In this document: positions 36,025-45,038 of the stretch, piece by piece
Numbering within the stretch: position 1 is the stretch's first letter
Layout: each line of letters starts with the position of its first letter
NCBI RefSeq assembly: GCF_024494385.1
Contig: NZ_JAEVLT010000007.1
Location: 62,001 to 126,000, forward strand
Source of the DNA: Bacillus sp. EB600
Lineage (GTDB): Bacteria > Bacillota > Bacilli > Bacillales > Cytobacillaceae
Length of the DNA: 64,000 nt
Direction of reading: 5' to 3'
Position numbers and translations under genes: made by a program
The notes under the pieces: generated by a model
Databases searched by the model: none
What the model was told of the DNA's origin: nothing
The model's input: the letters and a program-made list of their open reading frames with translations, nothing else

Positions 36025-37302
36025 ATGCTCGTCTTGACAACATTTGTTCTCTTGATCCTCCTTATAGCTATTGGGATGCCCGTTGGTTTTACAATGGGCA
36101 TCGCAGGGCTGGTGGGTTTGATTTTATTTAGTGGTTTTGATACCACGATTACTTATTTGAGTCAGATATCCTTTAGTTCTGTAGCAAGTCCCACATTAGC
36201 AACTGTCCCTTTATTTATTTTAATGGGTGAGTTAGTGTCCAGTGGCGGTGTGGCAAAAGACTTATTTAATGCTGTTCAAAAGTTTTTAGGCCGTATCCCA
36301 GGCGGAGTTGCAATTACTACGGTGTTCACCAGTGCTGCTTTTGGATCGATGTCCGGTTCTACAACGGCTGCGGCCGGTGCGTTATCTCGGATTACAATGC
36401 CTGAGTTTAGAAGACTAGGATATGAACCTGGGCTTGCCAGCGGGGTTGTGGCTGTTTCAGGAACATTAGCTATATTAATTCCGCCTAGTATACCCATGAT
36501 TATTTATGGAGTAGCCACACAAACGTCGATTGGTAAGCTATTGTTGGCAGGGCTTATTCCCGGAATTGTGACAGCCGTAGTCTATATTATCGGAATCATA
36601 TTTTGGAATAAGATGAAACCTGGAATAATGCCAAAAGGGGAAAAATATACCTGGAAAGAAAAATTTAGCTCTCTAAAAAATTTATGGGGCTTCGCGATCA
36701 TTGTTGGTTTTATTTTGTACGCTTTGTATGGCGGGATTGCTACACCGACAGAAGTGGCGGCATTAGGTTCATTATTCGCATTAGTATTTCTTTTAATGAT
36801 GCGACGTCTTAATTGGAAGAGCTTTTCCCTGGCGCTTCAGCGAACGCTCACTTCAACGGCTATGATATTTGTCATTATCATTGGTGCAAATATCTACGCT
36901 AAATTCATAACCTTAACGAACGTAGCAAGAAACTTGCTTGAGTGGCTAACTCAACTTAATATTGGTCCATGGGGCATTATGTGTATATTAATTGTTCTCT
37001 ACCTATTATTAGGCTGTGTAATGGATCAAATTGCTATTCTTGTGATCACTCTGCCAATAACATTCCCACTTGTGATGTCTTTTGGTTTTAGTCCGATTTG
37101 GTTTGGAGTCATTGTTATTAAATTAGTTGAAATAGGTTTAGTAACACCGCCGGTTGGTATGAATTCATTTATCGTAAGCGGCGCTGCGGGGGTACCACTG
37201 GAAAAGGTGTTTAAAGGTACCGGAATGATGCTTTCATTTGAAGCCTTAACATTAATAATTTTACTAGCTTTCCCAATCATTACTACAGTTTTGGTTCAAT
37301 AG
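36025..37302 (+). CDS. TRAP transporter large permease (DctM)
   Basis: A 425-residue polytopic protein with the repeated DctM motifs: GMPVGFTMGIAGLVGL at the start, GSMSGSTTAAAGALSRITMP and LIPPSIPMIIYG in the first half, LGCVMDQIAILVITLPI and VTPPVGMNSFIVSG in the second. It drives sodium-coupled uptake of the bound acid. It is the last gene of the TRAP operon. Confidence 0.92.
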   Translation: MLVLTTFVLLILLIAIGMPVGFTMGIAGLVGLILFSGFDTTITYLSQISFSSVASPTLATVPLFILMGELVSSGGVAKDLFNAVQKFLGRIPGGVAITTVFTSAAFGSMSGSTTAAAGALSRITMPEFRRLGYEPGLASGVVAVSGTLAILIPPSIPMIIYGVATQTSIGKLLLAGLIPGIVTAVVYIIGIIFWNKMKPGIMPKGEKYTWKEKFSSLKNLWGFAIIVGFILYALYGGIATPTEVAALGSLFALVFLLMMRRLNWKSFSLALQRTLTSTAMIFVIIIGANIYAKFITLTNVARNLLEWLTQLNIGPWGIMCILIVLYLLLGCVMDQIAILVITLPITFPLVMSFGFSPIWFGVIVIKLVEIGLVTPPVGMNSFIVSGAAGVPLEKVFKGTGMMLSFEALTLIILLAFPIITTVLVQ

Positions 37303-37373
37303 CTAAGATGAAAAATAATTTTTTTAGTCTACAGTATACTATTGAACTCAGTATTTAATCACTTCTAAAAGAG

Positions 37374-37486
37374 TAGAGGCTGTCTCAAAAAGGTTTGCCC
37401 CTAACCTAAAATACATAGCAAAAGATTAAGTAAGTTTGCAGTATTTTGTAGGGGTGGGGCTGAACCTGTGTTTGAGATATCCTCTA
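37374..37486. repeat. 113-bp imperfect inverted repeat (MITE-like hairpin)
   Basis: The left arm, TAGAGGCTGTCTCAAAAAGG onward (37374-37414), is the imperfect inverse of the right arm ending TTTGAGATATCCTCTA (37441-37486). The tips GAGGCTGTCTCAAA resemble IS1182/IS4-type ends. The right tip with its T run is repeated at 55719-55738. It may be a small non-autonomous element that doubles as a terminator for the TRAP operon. Confidence 0.5.
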
Positions 37487-37543
37487 TTTTTTGATTCAAC
37501 CGCTTTTTTAAGAAAAAGAAAAATATCTTCAAAAACATATAAA

Positions 37544-37571
37544 TTACATAGAATATTTGAAATATTATAAT
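37544..37571 (+). promoter_or_regulatory. Candidate promoter of the membrane-protein gene
   Basis: TTACAT (37544-37549), a 16-bp spacer and TATAAT (37566-37571). The spacer contains AGAATATTTGAAATATT, similar to the AATATTC-type elements of other island promoters. No GntR palindrome is present. Confidence 0.4.
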
Positions 37572-37659
37572 AAAGATACCCTATTGATTTTGATCAACTA
37601 AATGCGATGACCAACTTATAGGAAAGCAATAAGGATAAAGCATAGAGGAGAGATATGAT

Positions 37660-39015
37660 TTGCTCAGAAAAATTCGAATGTTTTGTTATACCATTACCTT
37701 TATTTTCTATATGTTGAGTGTTCCTTTTCCAAACACAAATATAAAGATTACCCTGGCTGTTCTCTCATTTGTTTGTATTTTACTATCATTACTTTCAATG
37801 CGGGGAATGATGTTATTCATTTCGATCTTATTTTTATGTTTAGGTGGATTGATCATAATTGCAGAAGGGAAAAGTTTGTATGTCCAGTTTTATAACTTCT
37901 ACAATATGGTAAATCTTTTAACCGTAATAGGGCTGGTGACATTACTAACAATTCCGGTTAAAATATCAGGTTATTTAGATTACATTGAAGTTTTAACAAG
38001 AACTAAAGTGAAAAAGCCAAGCCAATTTTTTTCTATGACACAATCTTTAGCATATGGAACGGGCAGTGTTATGCATATGGCTTCAATGCCTATGACACAT
38101 ACACTTATCAAGGAATCCAGCAAGAATATGAATATTCCAAACAAAGTTATGGCACATGGTCTGATACAAGGGTACTCCTTATCAATGCTGTTGAGTCCAT
38201 TAGGTATCGGTTTTACCCAGGTTGTAGACACGACAAAAGCTACCTTTTTTGAGACATTCTTTTTTTGTTTAGCTCTTTCCTTATTAGGTTTAGCGATTGG
38301 CCGTTTGTTAGACTCAAATGAATTGAAAAGAATCTCCTTTCAGTCTTACACCTCTTCTCATGGTAAAATGCGCTATAAGCTAATTTTTTCGCTAATCATT
38401 CCATTAGCTATTTTTATTGTGGGAATCGTTTTACTAAATGAATGGCTGCATTGGGGCTTTATTTATTTAATTTCTATTTTGATTTTTCCTTTTTCTTTTC
38501 TTTGGAGTGCGGCAATAAAAAAAACAAAAGAGTATTTGCGACAAGTTTCCAGTCATTTTCAAAATGGAATACCAGGGATGTTCAATATGTTTGGGTTATT
38601 GTTAAGTGCAGGATTTTTTGTCGGTATTCTTGAATCCTCTACTATTTTTCAAAAAATGATCAGTGGATTGAAATGGAGTGCAAATTATATTAACCCAAGC
38701 GTCTTTGTTATTTCATTTATGCTGATTATTATTATTTTATCGGTAGTAAGCATGCATCCGCTTGTTGCATTTACGATTGTCTTACACATCGTAGATCCTG
38801 CAACGATTGGCATACCGGCATTTCTTTGGGGTGGAGCGTTATTGTCAGCAATGGTGATCGGAATGGCTGTTAGTCCTTTTTCGGGTACTACAGCTTTAAT
38901 GGCTAATTTAGTGAATACTACATCACTGCAAGTAGCTAAATGGAATGCTCCTTTTGGTACTGGATTTTTTATTGTAGTCAGCTTAGTGGTAGTTATTATT
39001 GGTAATTTTTTTTAG
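37660..39015 (+). CDS. Polytopic membrane protein of unknown function, 451 residues
   Basis: About 12 hydrophobic segments with few charged residues. Distinctive pieces are IPVKISGYLDYIEVLTR, GSVMHMASMPMTHTLIKES, MHPLVAFTIVLHIVDPATIG and SPFSGTTALMANLVNTTSL. The two-fold occurrence of helix-loop segments with small polar residues recalls ion-transporter-superfamily permeases, but no family is recognised with certainty. TTG start after GAGGAGAG. A degraded paralogue lies at 61465-62278. Place between a TRAP transporter and an aromatic-acid symporter suggests transport of a pathway substrate or product. Confidence 0.75.
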   Translation: MLRKIRMFCYTITFIFYMLSVPFPNTNIKITLAVLSFVCILLSLLSMRGMMLFISILFLCLGGLIIIAEGKSLYVQFYNFYNMVNLLTVIGLVTLLTIPVKISGYLDYIEVLTRTKVKKPSQFFSMTQSLAYGTGSVMHMASMPMTHTLIKESSKNMNIPNKVMAHGLIQGYSLSMLLSPLGIGFTQVVDTTKATFFETFFFCLALSLLGLAIGRLLDSNELKRISFQSYTSSHGKMRYKLIFSLIIPLAIFIVGIVLLNEWLHWGFIYLISILIFPFSFLWSAAIKKTKEYLRQVSSHFQNGIPGMFNMFGLLLSAGFFVGILESSTIFQKMISGLKWSANYINPSVFVISFMLIIIILSVVSMHPLVAFTIVLHIVDPATIGIPAFLWGGALLSAMVIGMAVSPFSGTTALMANLVNTTSLQVAKWNAPFGTGFFIVVSLVVVIIGNFF

Positions 39016-39046
39016 TGAAAACTCTTTCCTTCATTAGAATTAAAAG

Positions 39047-39117
39047 AATATTCGGAAAATATAAATTTACTAACAATTAACTAAACTATATAATCAAGCA
39101 AACGGATTGCCGACAAT
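39047..39117 (+). promoter_or_regulatory. Island-type promoter for the aromatic-acid symporter
   Basis: AATATTCGGAAAAT (39047-39060, LysR-like element), TTTACT (39066-39071), a 17-bp spacer, TATAAT (39089-39094) and the one-mismatch palindrome ATTGCCGACAAT (39106-39117). The layout is the same as at 41.9, 46.5, 55.9 and 62.4 kb. Confidence 0.65.
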
Positions 39118-39242
39118 ACTAAGAAATAATAGAAAGGGAATGATATTGGAATGTCTTAGATAATGGAAAGCTTTGAAAAAGATAAGAAAAAAGATTTAAT
39201 TCATTCGTTGTAATTGAACCTGATTAACTTGTTCATTAGTAT

Positions 39243-39256
39243 TGTAAGCGCTAACA
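39243..39256 (+). promoter_or_regulatory. CcpA cre box in the symporter leader
   Basis: TGTAAGCGCTAACA is a full match to the cre pattern TGWAANCGNTNNCA. It lies about 140 bases downstream of the -10 box, where it would act as a roadblock under glucose. Otherwise the 39016-39414 spacer holds only the promoter described. Confidence 0.6.
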
Positions 39257-39414
39257 AAAGAAAAAGGTAAAATCAAAGCTTGTGAAAATCAAGAATCAGC
39301 CTCTAGCAACAAGGAAGGTTCAAAAGTGTTTTATTAAAAGGTCTGATGACCCAATCACCAATTGACTAGCTAATATGTTGTGATTTGCCTAAAAACAGGA
39401 AAAGGGAGATGGAC

Positions 39415-40788
39415 ATGCGTAAATTAAATGTTGGTAAAATGATTGAGGAGAGTAAATTTAATCGTTTCCATTTTATGGTTTTATTTTTGCTTACTTTTAT
39501 TATTGTATTTGACGGGTTTGATCTTGTCTCATTCGGAGCCGTAATCCCGGTGCTTATGAAAGAGTGGGGCCTAACTCCAATTCAAGCTGGTGCACTTGGA
39601 AGCTACACTTTAATTGGGACGATGATTGGAACGCTCATTTTTGGCTTATTGGCAGATAAAGTAGGCAGGAAAAATATTATTTTATTTTGTTTCACTTTAT
39701 TTTCTGTTTTTACAGGGTTGATTTGGTTTGCAAATAATCCAACCGTTTTTGGAGTTTATCGATTTATTGGAGGTTTGGGGCTTGGTGGAGTATTACCGAA
39801 TGTAATCGCCTTGATGACAGAATATTCTCCAAAAAAATGGCAAAGTACATCTGTTACCATTATTGAGGGTGGATTTGCCTTTGGAAGCGCTATTGCTGCA
39901 ACAGTAGCTATTTTTGTAATACCAAATTTTGGATGGAGACCATTGTTCTTAGTAGGTGCACTTCCATTGCTGACGCTTCCTATCTTGTACAAATACCTAC
40001 CTGAATCACCAGGTATCTACTTAGCAAAAAATAAAAAAGAAAAGCTAACTTTTGCACTAACAAAAATAATTCCTGGTTTTAGACCTGAAAAAGGTGATGA
40101 ATATGAAATTACAATTCCTGAGAAATCAGAATTTCCTGTTGCCAGCCTATTTAAAAATAAGCGGGCAATAAGCACGAGTTTGATTTGGCTCGGAACGGCA
40201 TTTGGCTTATTAATGGTTTACGGACTAAATACATGGCTTCCTAAATTTATGCAAACAGCAGGGTTCGCTTTAGGATCAAGCTTAGCATTCCTGGTTGTCT
40301 TAAATTTTGGTGCCATTTTTGGCGGGGTCTTCGGTGGCTGGTTGTCAGATAGATGGAATGGAAGAAAAGTAGTCATATTTTTCACATTAATTGCAGCTGT
40401 TGCCTTTATATTACTTAGTTTTAAAACGAACACTTTTATTACCTATCTTCTAATTTTTGTTGCCGGTGCTACCACAATTGGTACGACATATACCGCTAAT
40501 GCCTATATTTCACAATATTACCCAAGCAAAATGCGTTCCACGGGCGTTGGCTGGGCGCTGGGAATTGGAAGGATTGGAGCAGTATTGGGACCGACACTTG
40601 GAGGAGTCTTGTTAACAATGAATTTACCAATCAAAATAAACTTTTTGATCTTAGCTATTCCAGGTCTTATTGTTGCTCTATCGTTCTTGATGATTAAAGA
40701 CAGATATAGTAATGCCTATACAGAGGACATTAAAAAAGCAAATCAAATAGTTGAGCAAACAGACACCTTAAGCCCAAATGAAGTGTAA
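39415..40788 (+). CDS. MFS aromatic acid:H+ symporter (AAHS family, PcaK/BenK-like)
   Basis: A 457-residue 12-helix transporter. The first helix has the AAHS signature FDGFDLVSFGAVIPVL. Motif A is FGLLADKVGRKNII and the second half has GGWLSDRWNGRKVV. AAHS members take up benzoate-type, protocatechuate or hydroxybenzoate acids with protons, which fits ring-dioxygenase genes nearby. The ATG at 39415 has GGGAG six bases before it; upstream in-frame starts lack this. Confidence 0.9.
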   Translation: MRKLNVGKMIEESKFNRFHFMVLFLLTFIIVFDGFDLVSFGAVIPVLMKEWGLTPIQAGALGSYTLIGTMIGTLIFGLLADKVGRKNIILFCFTLFSVFTGLIWFANNPTVFGVYRFIGGLGLGGVLPNVIALMTEYSPKKWQSTSVTIIEGGFAFGSAIAATVAIFVIPNFGWRPLFLVGALPLLTLPILYKYLPESPGIYLAKNKKEKLTFALTKIIPGFRPEKGDEYEITIPEKSEFPVASLFKNKRAISTSLIWLGTAFGLLMVYGLNTWLPKFMQTAGFALGSSLAFLVVLNFGAIFGGVFGGWLSDRWNGRKVVIFFTLIAAVAFILLSFKTNTFITYLLIFVAGATTIGTTYTANAYISQYYPSKMRSTGVGWALGIGRIGAVLGPTLGGVLLTMNLPIKINFLILAIPGLIVALSFLMIKDRYSNAYTEDIKKANQIVEQTDTLSPNEV

Positions 40789-40810
40789 TTTTAGATGCTG
40801 TTGAGCAGGA

Positions 40811-40845
40811 AGGGGAACGGACACCATGCGTTCCCCCTTTTTATT
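40811..40845 (+). terminator. Intrinsic terminator after symporter gene
   Basis: GGGGAACG (40812-40819) pairs with CGTTCCCC (40829-40836), followed by CTTTTTATTTT. Confidence 0.85.
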
Positions 40846-40934
40846 TTGAAACCGATTTCAATAAAGTCTGGACTCCAAACAGGATCAACTTTCTGTCAAT
40901 AAAGAGTGGAGTAACATCTTAGAACCTTTTATTT

Positions 40935-41858
40935 TTATTTTTTTTCTATATACCCATTTTCTATTTGTTGTTTCATCGTTTTAATAAAATCCCTAGCAGG
41001 CTTTAAAAAGCTCCTTTTTTTTGAACGTACTAATCCATAAGTTAAATTTGATCGTTCATAATTGACTAGTGGAATACAAATAATGTCTCCATTTAGTACA
41101 CTGGGGTCATTTTTGATGATTGCATCAGAAAGAAGGGTTATCGCGATCCCGCTCATAACTAATTTCTTAAGAATTTCAGTATTGTACGTTTGAAAAAGCA
41201 TTTGGATATGACCGTATTGCTGGCAAATATTTTCATAGACATGTTTTGTACTTGAATATAAAACGAGCGTTTGGTCCAACAATTCTTCGGGCGCAATACT
41301 GTCTTTGAAAGCAAGGGGTGATTTTCTACTTACACAGACACAAAGCCTCCCCTGTGATAAGGTATCAAAATGCAGAATATTTTTGTATAGGTTACCCCAT
41401 TCAATCCAAGTACTTTCGTTAACAGCGATAAATCCAATATCTGTTTCATTTTCTTTAAGAATCTCTAATGCTTCCAAATGTTCTTTAATTGTAATATTAA
41501 TATGCGGATAAGCTCGTTGATAATTAAATAGGGTATCGGGCAAATGGGTAAGTAAAATACTTGGGCTGCTCACGATACTTAAATGATTATTATCTAAATC
41601 GTTATGTGTTTTTGTTTCATTTTCTAATTCTTCTAATTTAAGTTGGACCTCAAAGGCTTTCTCTATGACTTTTTTTCCTTGATCCGTTGGTTGAGCCCCC
41701 AACCGCGATCTTTTAAATAATTTAATCCCATATCTTTCCTCAAAATTTGCAATGGATTGACTAATGGTCGAGACGGATACATGGCGTTTTTGGGCAGCTT
41801 TTGTAAGGGAACCTGTTTTTGCTACTTCAACAATGTATTCTATTTGCTCAATCTGCAT
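40935..41858 (-). CDS. LysR family transcriptional regulator
   Basis: A 307-residue LysR regulator. The N-terminal winged helix has IEYIVEVAKTGSLTKAAQ and HVSVSTISQSIANFEERYG. The effector domain begins near residue 90 (LSIVSSPSIL). It is divergent from the Spo0E/ABC genes, the classic arrangement for a LysR controlling its neighbour. Elements of the form AATATTC(T/A)GA in the divergent spacer and at other island promoters are candidate binding sites. Two internally deleted remnants of this same gene lie at 46411-46505 and 55745-55888. Confidence 0.92.
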   Translation of the reverse strand: MQIEQIEYIVEVAKTGSLTKAAQKRHVSVSTISQSIANFEERYGIKLFKRSRLGAQPTDQGKKVIEKAFEVQLKLEELENETKTHNDLDNNHLSIVSSPSILLTHLPDTLFNYQRAYPHINITIKEHLEALEILKENETDIGFIAVNESTWIEWGNLYKNILHFDTLSQGRLCVCVSRKSPLAFKDSIAPEELLDQTLVLYSSTKHVYENICQQYGHIQMLFQTYNTEILKKLVMSGIAITLLSDAIIKNDPSVLNGDIICIPLVNYERSNLTYGLVRSKKRSFLKPARDFIKTMKQQIENGYIEKK

Positions 41859-41891
41859 TTTCTAGCTCCTTCTTTAAGTAAAATTGAAATC

Positions 41892-41962
41892 ATATTCAGA
41901 AATATACGATTTACTTTTGAATATTCTAAATTATATAATAATTGTAACGAATTGTCGACAAT
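41892..41962 (+). promoter_or_regulatory. Island-type promoter between lysR and spo0E-like genes
   Basis: ATATTCAGAAATAT (41892-41905), TTACTT at 41911-41916 (or TTTACT one base earlier), a 17-bp spacer containing GAATATTCTAAAT, TATAAT (41934-41939) and the perfect ATTGTCGACAAT (41951-41962). It drives the plus-strand genes; the LysR elements may also control lysR. Confidence 0.7.
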
Positions 41963-42098
41963 CAACTTAAAAAGATTGCAGACAAACCAATAAAAATAAT
42001 AGAGAGGAATTGATAATCTGAACCAATTCAAAAGATGGGAGGAACTTGGAGCCAGCTACTTTATATATTAAGGATATTTTAGTTGAGGGGGATTTCAG

Positions 42099-42281
42099 AT
42101 GCATATAGATGTAGTTCAATTAGACGATCGGATAAAGCAGCTAAAAAATAATTTGATTATTACTGCTAAGAGAACTGGATTGAATAGTCCTAATACCATT
42201 GCATGTAGTCAAGAATTAGATCAGCTCATTATCTTAGCTATTAAGGGTCGGGAAATTCTAATACCATACCAGGTAAATTGA
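42099..42281 (+). CDS. Spo0E-like aspartyl-phosphate phosphatase
   Basis: A 60-residue two-helix protein with the Spo0E-family pattern: IKQLKNNLIITAKRTGLNSP followed by the signature SQELDQLI. Members such as Spo0E, YisI and YnzD dephosphorylate Spo0A~P and delay sporulation. GAGGGGG precedes the ATG. It is the first gene behind an island promoter with a GntR palindrome and is followed 25 bases later by an ABC ATPase gene. This links the catabolic regulon to the phosphorelay; whether it acts on Spo0A here is inference. Confidence 0.8.
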   Translation: MHIDVVQLDDRIKQLKNNLIITAKRTGLNSPNTIACSQELDQLIILAIKGREILIPYQVN

Positions 42282-42306
42282 TTTGCTAAAATCGTGGGGG
42301 ATATCG

Positions 42307-43134
42307 ATGAGTCAAACAAAAAGTTGTGAAAATATCATTTCATTAAATAATATTAACTGGATACGAAATGGGAAACAAATATTAAATGGTGTGTCATGGG
42401 AGGTTAAAAAAGGGGAGCATTGGGCGCTGTTGGGATTAAACGGATCAGGAAAAACATCTCTTTTAAAAATTATTACCGGCTATCAATGGCCAAATTTTAA
42501 TAGTGGTAATACTTATGTTCTGGGAAAACTTTATGGCAGAACCAATATTCCTGAGTTACGGAAATCAATTGGTTGGGTAAGTTCCTCATTTGATCAGGAA
42601 TACCAAGCAAATGATACGGCACTTGAAGTCGTCTTAAGCGGTAAATTTGCGTCGATTGGATTATATGAGAAAGTTACCGAGAATGATGTAAAAAAAGCTA
42701 CTGAAATACTTGATCAATTTAGAATCAAACATTTATCCAATCAAATCATCCACTCCCTTTCTCAAGGTGAAAAAAGAAAAGTAATGATTGCAAGGGCACT
42801 CATGTCTTCGCCGCGTTTATTAATTTTAGATGAGCCTTGTAATGGATTAGACATTTATTCAAAGGAAGAGCTATTAAACACTATTGAAGATTTAACGGCT
42901 GCAACGAACGGTCCGACTATAATATATGTTACACATCATATCGAAGAAATTGTTCCATCTATAACACATGTTTTGTTGATCGATGCGGGTAACGTTATTG
43001 GTAGAGGAGATAAAAAGAATACATTAACAGAATCATTATTGGAAAAGACCTTTCATGTCCCTATAAGCTTAGAATGGGAGAATGAGCGGCCGTGGCTCCG
43101 GATTAAATCAGTAATACAGACTTTAAAAGGCTAA
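42307..43134 (+). CDS. ABC transporter ATP-binding protein (YlmA/ModF-like)
   Basis: A 275-residue single ATPase domain: Walker A LGLNGSGKTSLL near residue 44, Q-loop region SSSFDQEY, signature LSQGEKRKVMIARAL, Walker B LLILDEPCNGLD and the H-loop VTHHIEEI. No membrane partner lies nearby. The nearest known relatives in Bacillus are YlmA-type stand-alone ATPases. GTGGGGG fits the ATG at 42307; an in-frame TTG at 42283 is less likely. Confidence 0.85.
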   Translation: MSQTKSCENIISLNNINWIRNGKQILNGVSWEVKKGEHWALLGLNGSGKTSLLKIITGYQWPNFNSGNTYVLGKLYGRTNIPELRKSIGWVSSSFDQEYQANDTALEVVLSGKFASIGLYEKVTENDVKKATEILDQFRIKHLSNQIIHSLSQGEKRKVMIARALMSSPRLLILDEPCNGLDIYSKEELLNTIEDLTAATNGPTIIYVTHHIEEIVPSITHVLLIDAGNVIGRGDKKNTLTESLLEKTFHVPISLEWENERPWLRIKSVIQTLKG

Positions 43135-43221
43135 AACTTGAAGGTTTCCCTACAGTCTACTATTGAACCAAAGACATTTTTATACAAAGTTATGTAAATG
43201 GTCTCAAATGAATATATTATA

Positions 43222-43660
43222 TTCCTATATTATGTTAGGGTGTGCAAATCAGCGAAATTGGGAAAAGTTCTGTGTAGATGTGATCAATAAGCCAGAATGG
43301 ATTACAAACCAACTTTTTATTGATAATACCATGCGGTTGGAAAACATTGAATATTTGGAAAATGAGATTGAAACTATATTGATTCTTTGTGAATCGACAT
43401 ATTGGTTAGACCGTTGTGAAAAAGCTGGTGTTCCTGCTGGTCCGATTAATCGTTTTGATACCTGTTATTGGGAAAATGAAAACTATTGGAATTCCAACCA
43501 CTTTTTAGAAACACCAGGTGAAATTCGGACCCCTGCTCCTTTATTAGGGGAACATACGGAACAAATTATTGCAACTTTAAACTTTTCAAAAGATGAGGTA
43601 GATCTATTCGAGAAAAAAGGGATTATTAAATCTTTTTCTAATACGATCGCTGCAACATAA
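43222..43660 (+). pseudogene. Decayed CaiB/BaiF CoA-transferase (C-terminal fragment)
   Basis: The frame from MLGCANQRNWEKFCVDVINK onward matches the CoA-transferase at 62477 from about its residue 238 to its end (EKKGIIKS, NTIAAT versus EKKGVTKS, HKISAT). The N-terminal 60% is absent. About 30 residues between GPINRFD and FLETPGEIRTP are replaced by a short unrelated stretch. No proper start is present. It is a truncated duplicate with an internal deletion. Confidence 0.85.
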
Positions 43661-43816
43661 AAGGGAATAAATAACTATACCAATCCCTTTTGATACTTTC
43701 AATTAGTTATGAGGATTATCTATTATTGGAATATTTTTTCAAATATAAATTAAGCTTTACAACTATTGTGATATGGACAATGTTAATAAAGTGATTAAAA
43801 AAGGAGGAATTGAAAA

Positions 43817-44797
43817 ATGAAAGCAATCGTAGTGAGTGAATTTGGAGGACCTAACGTGCTTCAATACAAGGGCATTGATATTCCTACTATCAGTCCAAAT
43901 CAAGTGCTGGTTCGAGTTGTAGCCACAAGTGTTAATTTTGCAGATATTGGATCAAGATATGGTAAATATCATGGTGGAAAGCAGCCTCCATTCATTCCTG
44001 GATTAGATGCAGCTGGAGTAATCGAAAAAGTGGGGTCTGGTGTTCAAAATTTAAAAGTGGGACAACGAGTTATTGCTTTTCCTAAAAATGGTTCGTACGC
44101 AGAATATATCGTTGCCGATGAAAACCTCACTTTTATCCTGCCAGATCATGTCGATTTTCAAACTGCTGCCGCTAGTCCATTAGTATCCTTTACATCCTAT
44201 AAACTCCTTGCCGATGTTGCAAGACTTGAACCAGGTGAAACTGTTCTTATCCATGCTGCTGCTGGCGGCATCGGAACAACAGCCATTCAATTAGCTAAAA
44301 TATTAGGTGCTGGAAAAGTCATTGGAACAGTTGGAAGTGAAAATAAAATGGCAACTCCACTGGAAGTTGGTGCCGATCATGTTATTTGTTATGAGAAAGA
44401 AGATTTTGCCAGCAGGGTAAATGAATTAACAGATGGAGAAGGAGCAAATGTCATTCTTGATCCTATCTCTGGTTGGGTAACGGAAAAAGGTATTGATTGT
44501 TTGGCTGGGTATGGTCGTATGGTCATATTTGGAAATGCCAGCAAATCAATAGCCCAAATTAAAACGAAGGATTTACATTCAAGCTGTCGATCCGTACTTG
44601 GATTCAGTATCACGACAACAAGAAATAAGCGCCCACATCTACTAAAAGAAACAGCTGATAAAGTTCTGGGCTATTTAGCAGATGACCAACTGAAAATTAA
44701 AATTGGAAATGTATTTGCCCTTGAAAATGCTGCAGATGCCCATAGTTTAGTAGAAAGTAGAAAAAGTCTTGGCAAAGTGTTACTTGAAATTAAATAG
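43817..44797 (+). CDS. Zinc-independent MDR oxidoreductase (quinone oxidoreductase-like)
   Basis: A 326-residue medium-chain dehydrogenase/reductase. It has the GroES-like start VSEFGGPNVLQYKGIDIP, the substrate-domain SVNFADIGSRYGKY and the NADPH motif IHAAAGGIGTTAIQLAKILGA. The zinc ligands of alcohol dehydrogenases are absent. Such enzymes reduce quinones or enoyl thioesters with NADPH; a role in reducing an unsaturated acyl-CoA of the pathway is possible. AAAGGAGG precedes the ATG. Confidence 0.87.
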   Translation: MKAIVVSEFGGPNVLQYKGIDIPTISPNQVLVRVVATSVNFADIGSRYGKYHGGKQPPFIPGLDAAGVIEKVGSGVQNLKVGQRVIAFPKNGSYAEYIVADENLTFILPDHVDFQTAAASPLVSFTSYKLLADVARLEPGETVLIHAAAGGIGTTAIQLAKILGAGKVIGTVGSENKMATPLEVGADHVICYEKEDFASRVNELTDGEGANVILDPISGWVTEKGIDCLAGYGRMVIFGNASKSIAQIKTKDLHSSCRSVLGFSITTTRNKRPHLLKETADKVLGYLADDQLKIKIGNVFALENAADAHSLVESRKSLGKVLLEIK

Positions 44798-44877
44798 AAT
44801 TAAGGATATTTGTGAAAATCAAGAATACTTAGTTATTTGAGTGATAAACAAAGTCGTGGAAAATTACAGGTTTGTCG

Positions 44878-44923
44878 GGGCTGTCCCAACAGAAAAGGTG
44901 TTAGACACCCTACGGGACAGTCT
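44878..44923 (+). repeat. CTGTCCC nested hairpin, terminator-like
   Basis: GGCTGTCCC near 44879-44887 pairs with GGGACAGTC at 44914-44922, enclosing a second small hairpin GGTGT-TAG-ACACC. A T-rich tail follows. It resembles the tip of the hairpin at 37374 and may come from the same kind of element while ending the oxidoreductase transcript. Confidence 0.5.
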
Positions 44924-45038
44924 TATTTGTTTATATAAAACATTCAATTGATTATAAACCCTATTCATTTGACAGGAATATTCTTGGGTTTAAAACGAAA
45001 AAGTTATCGGTTTTCAAGATGAAAAGGAGAGAATTCAA

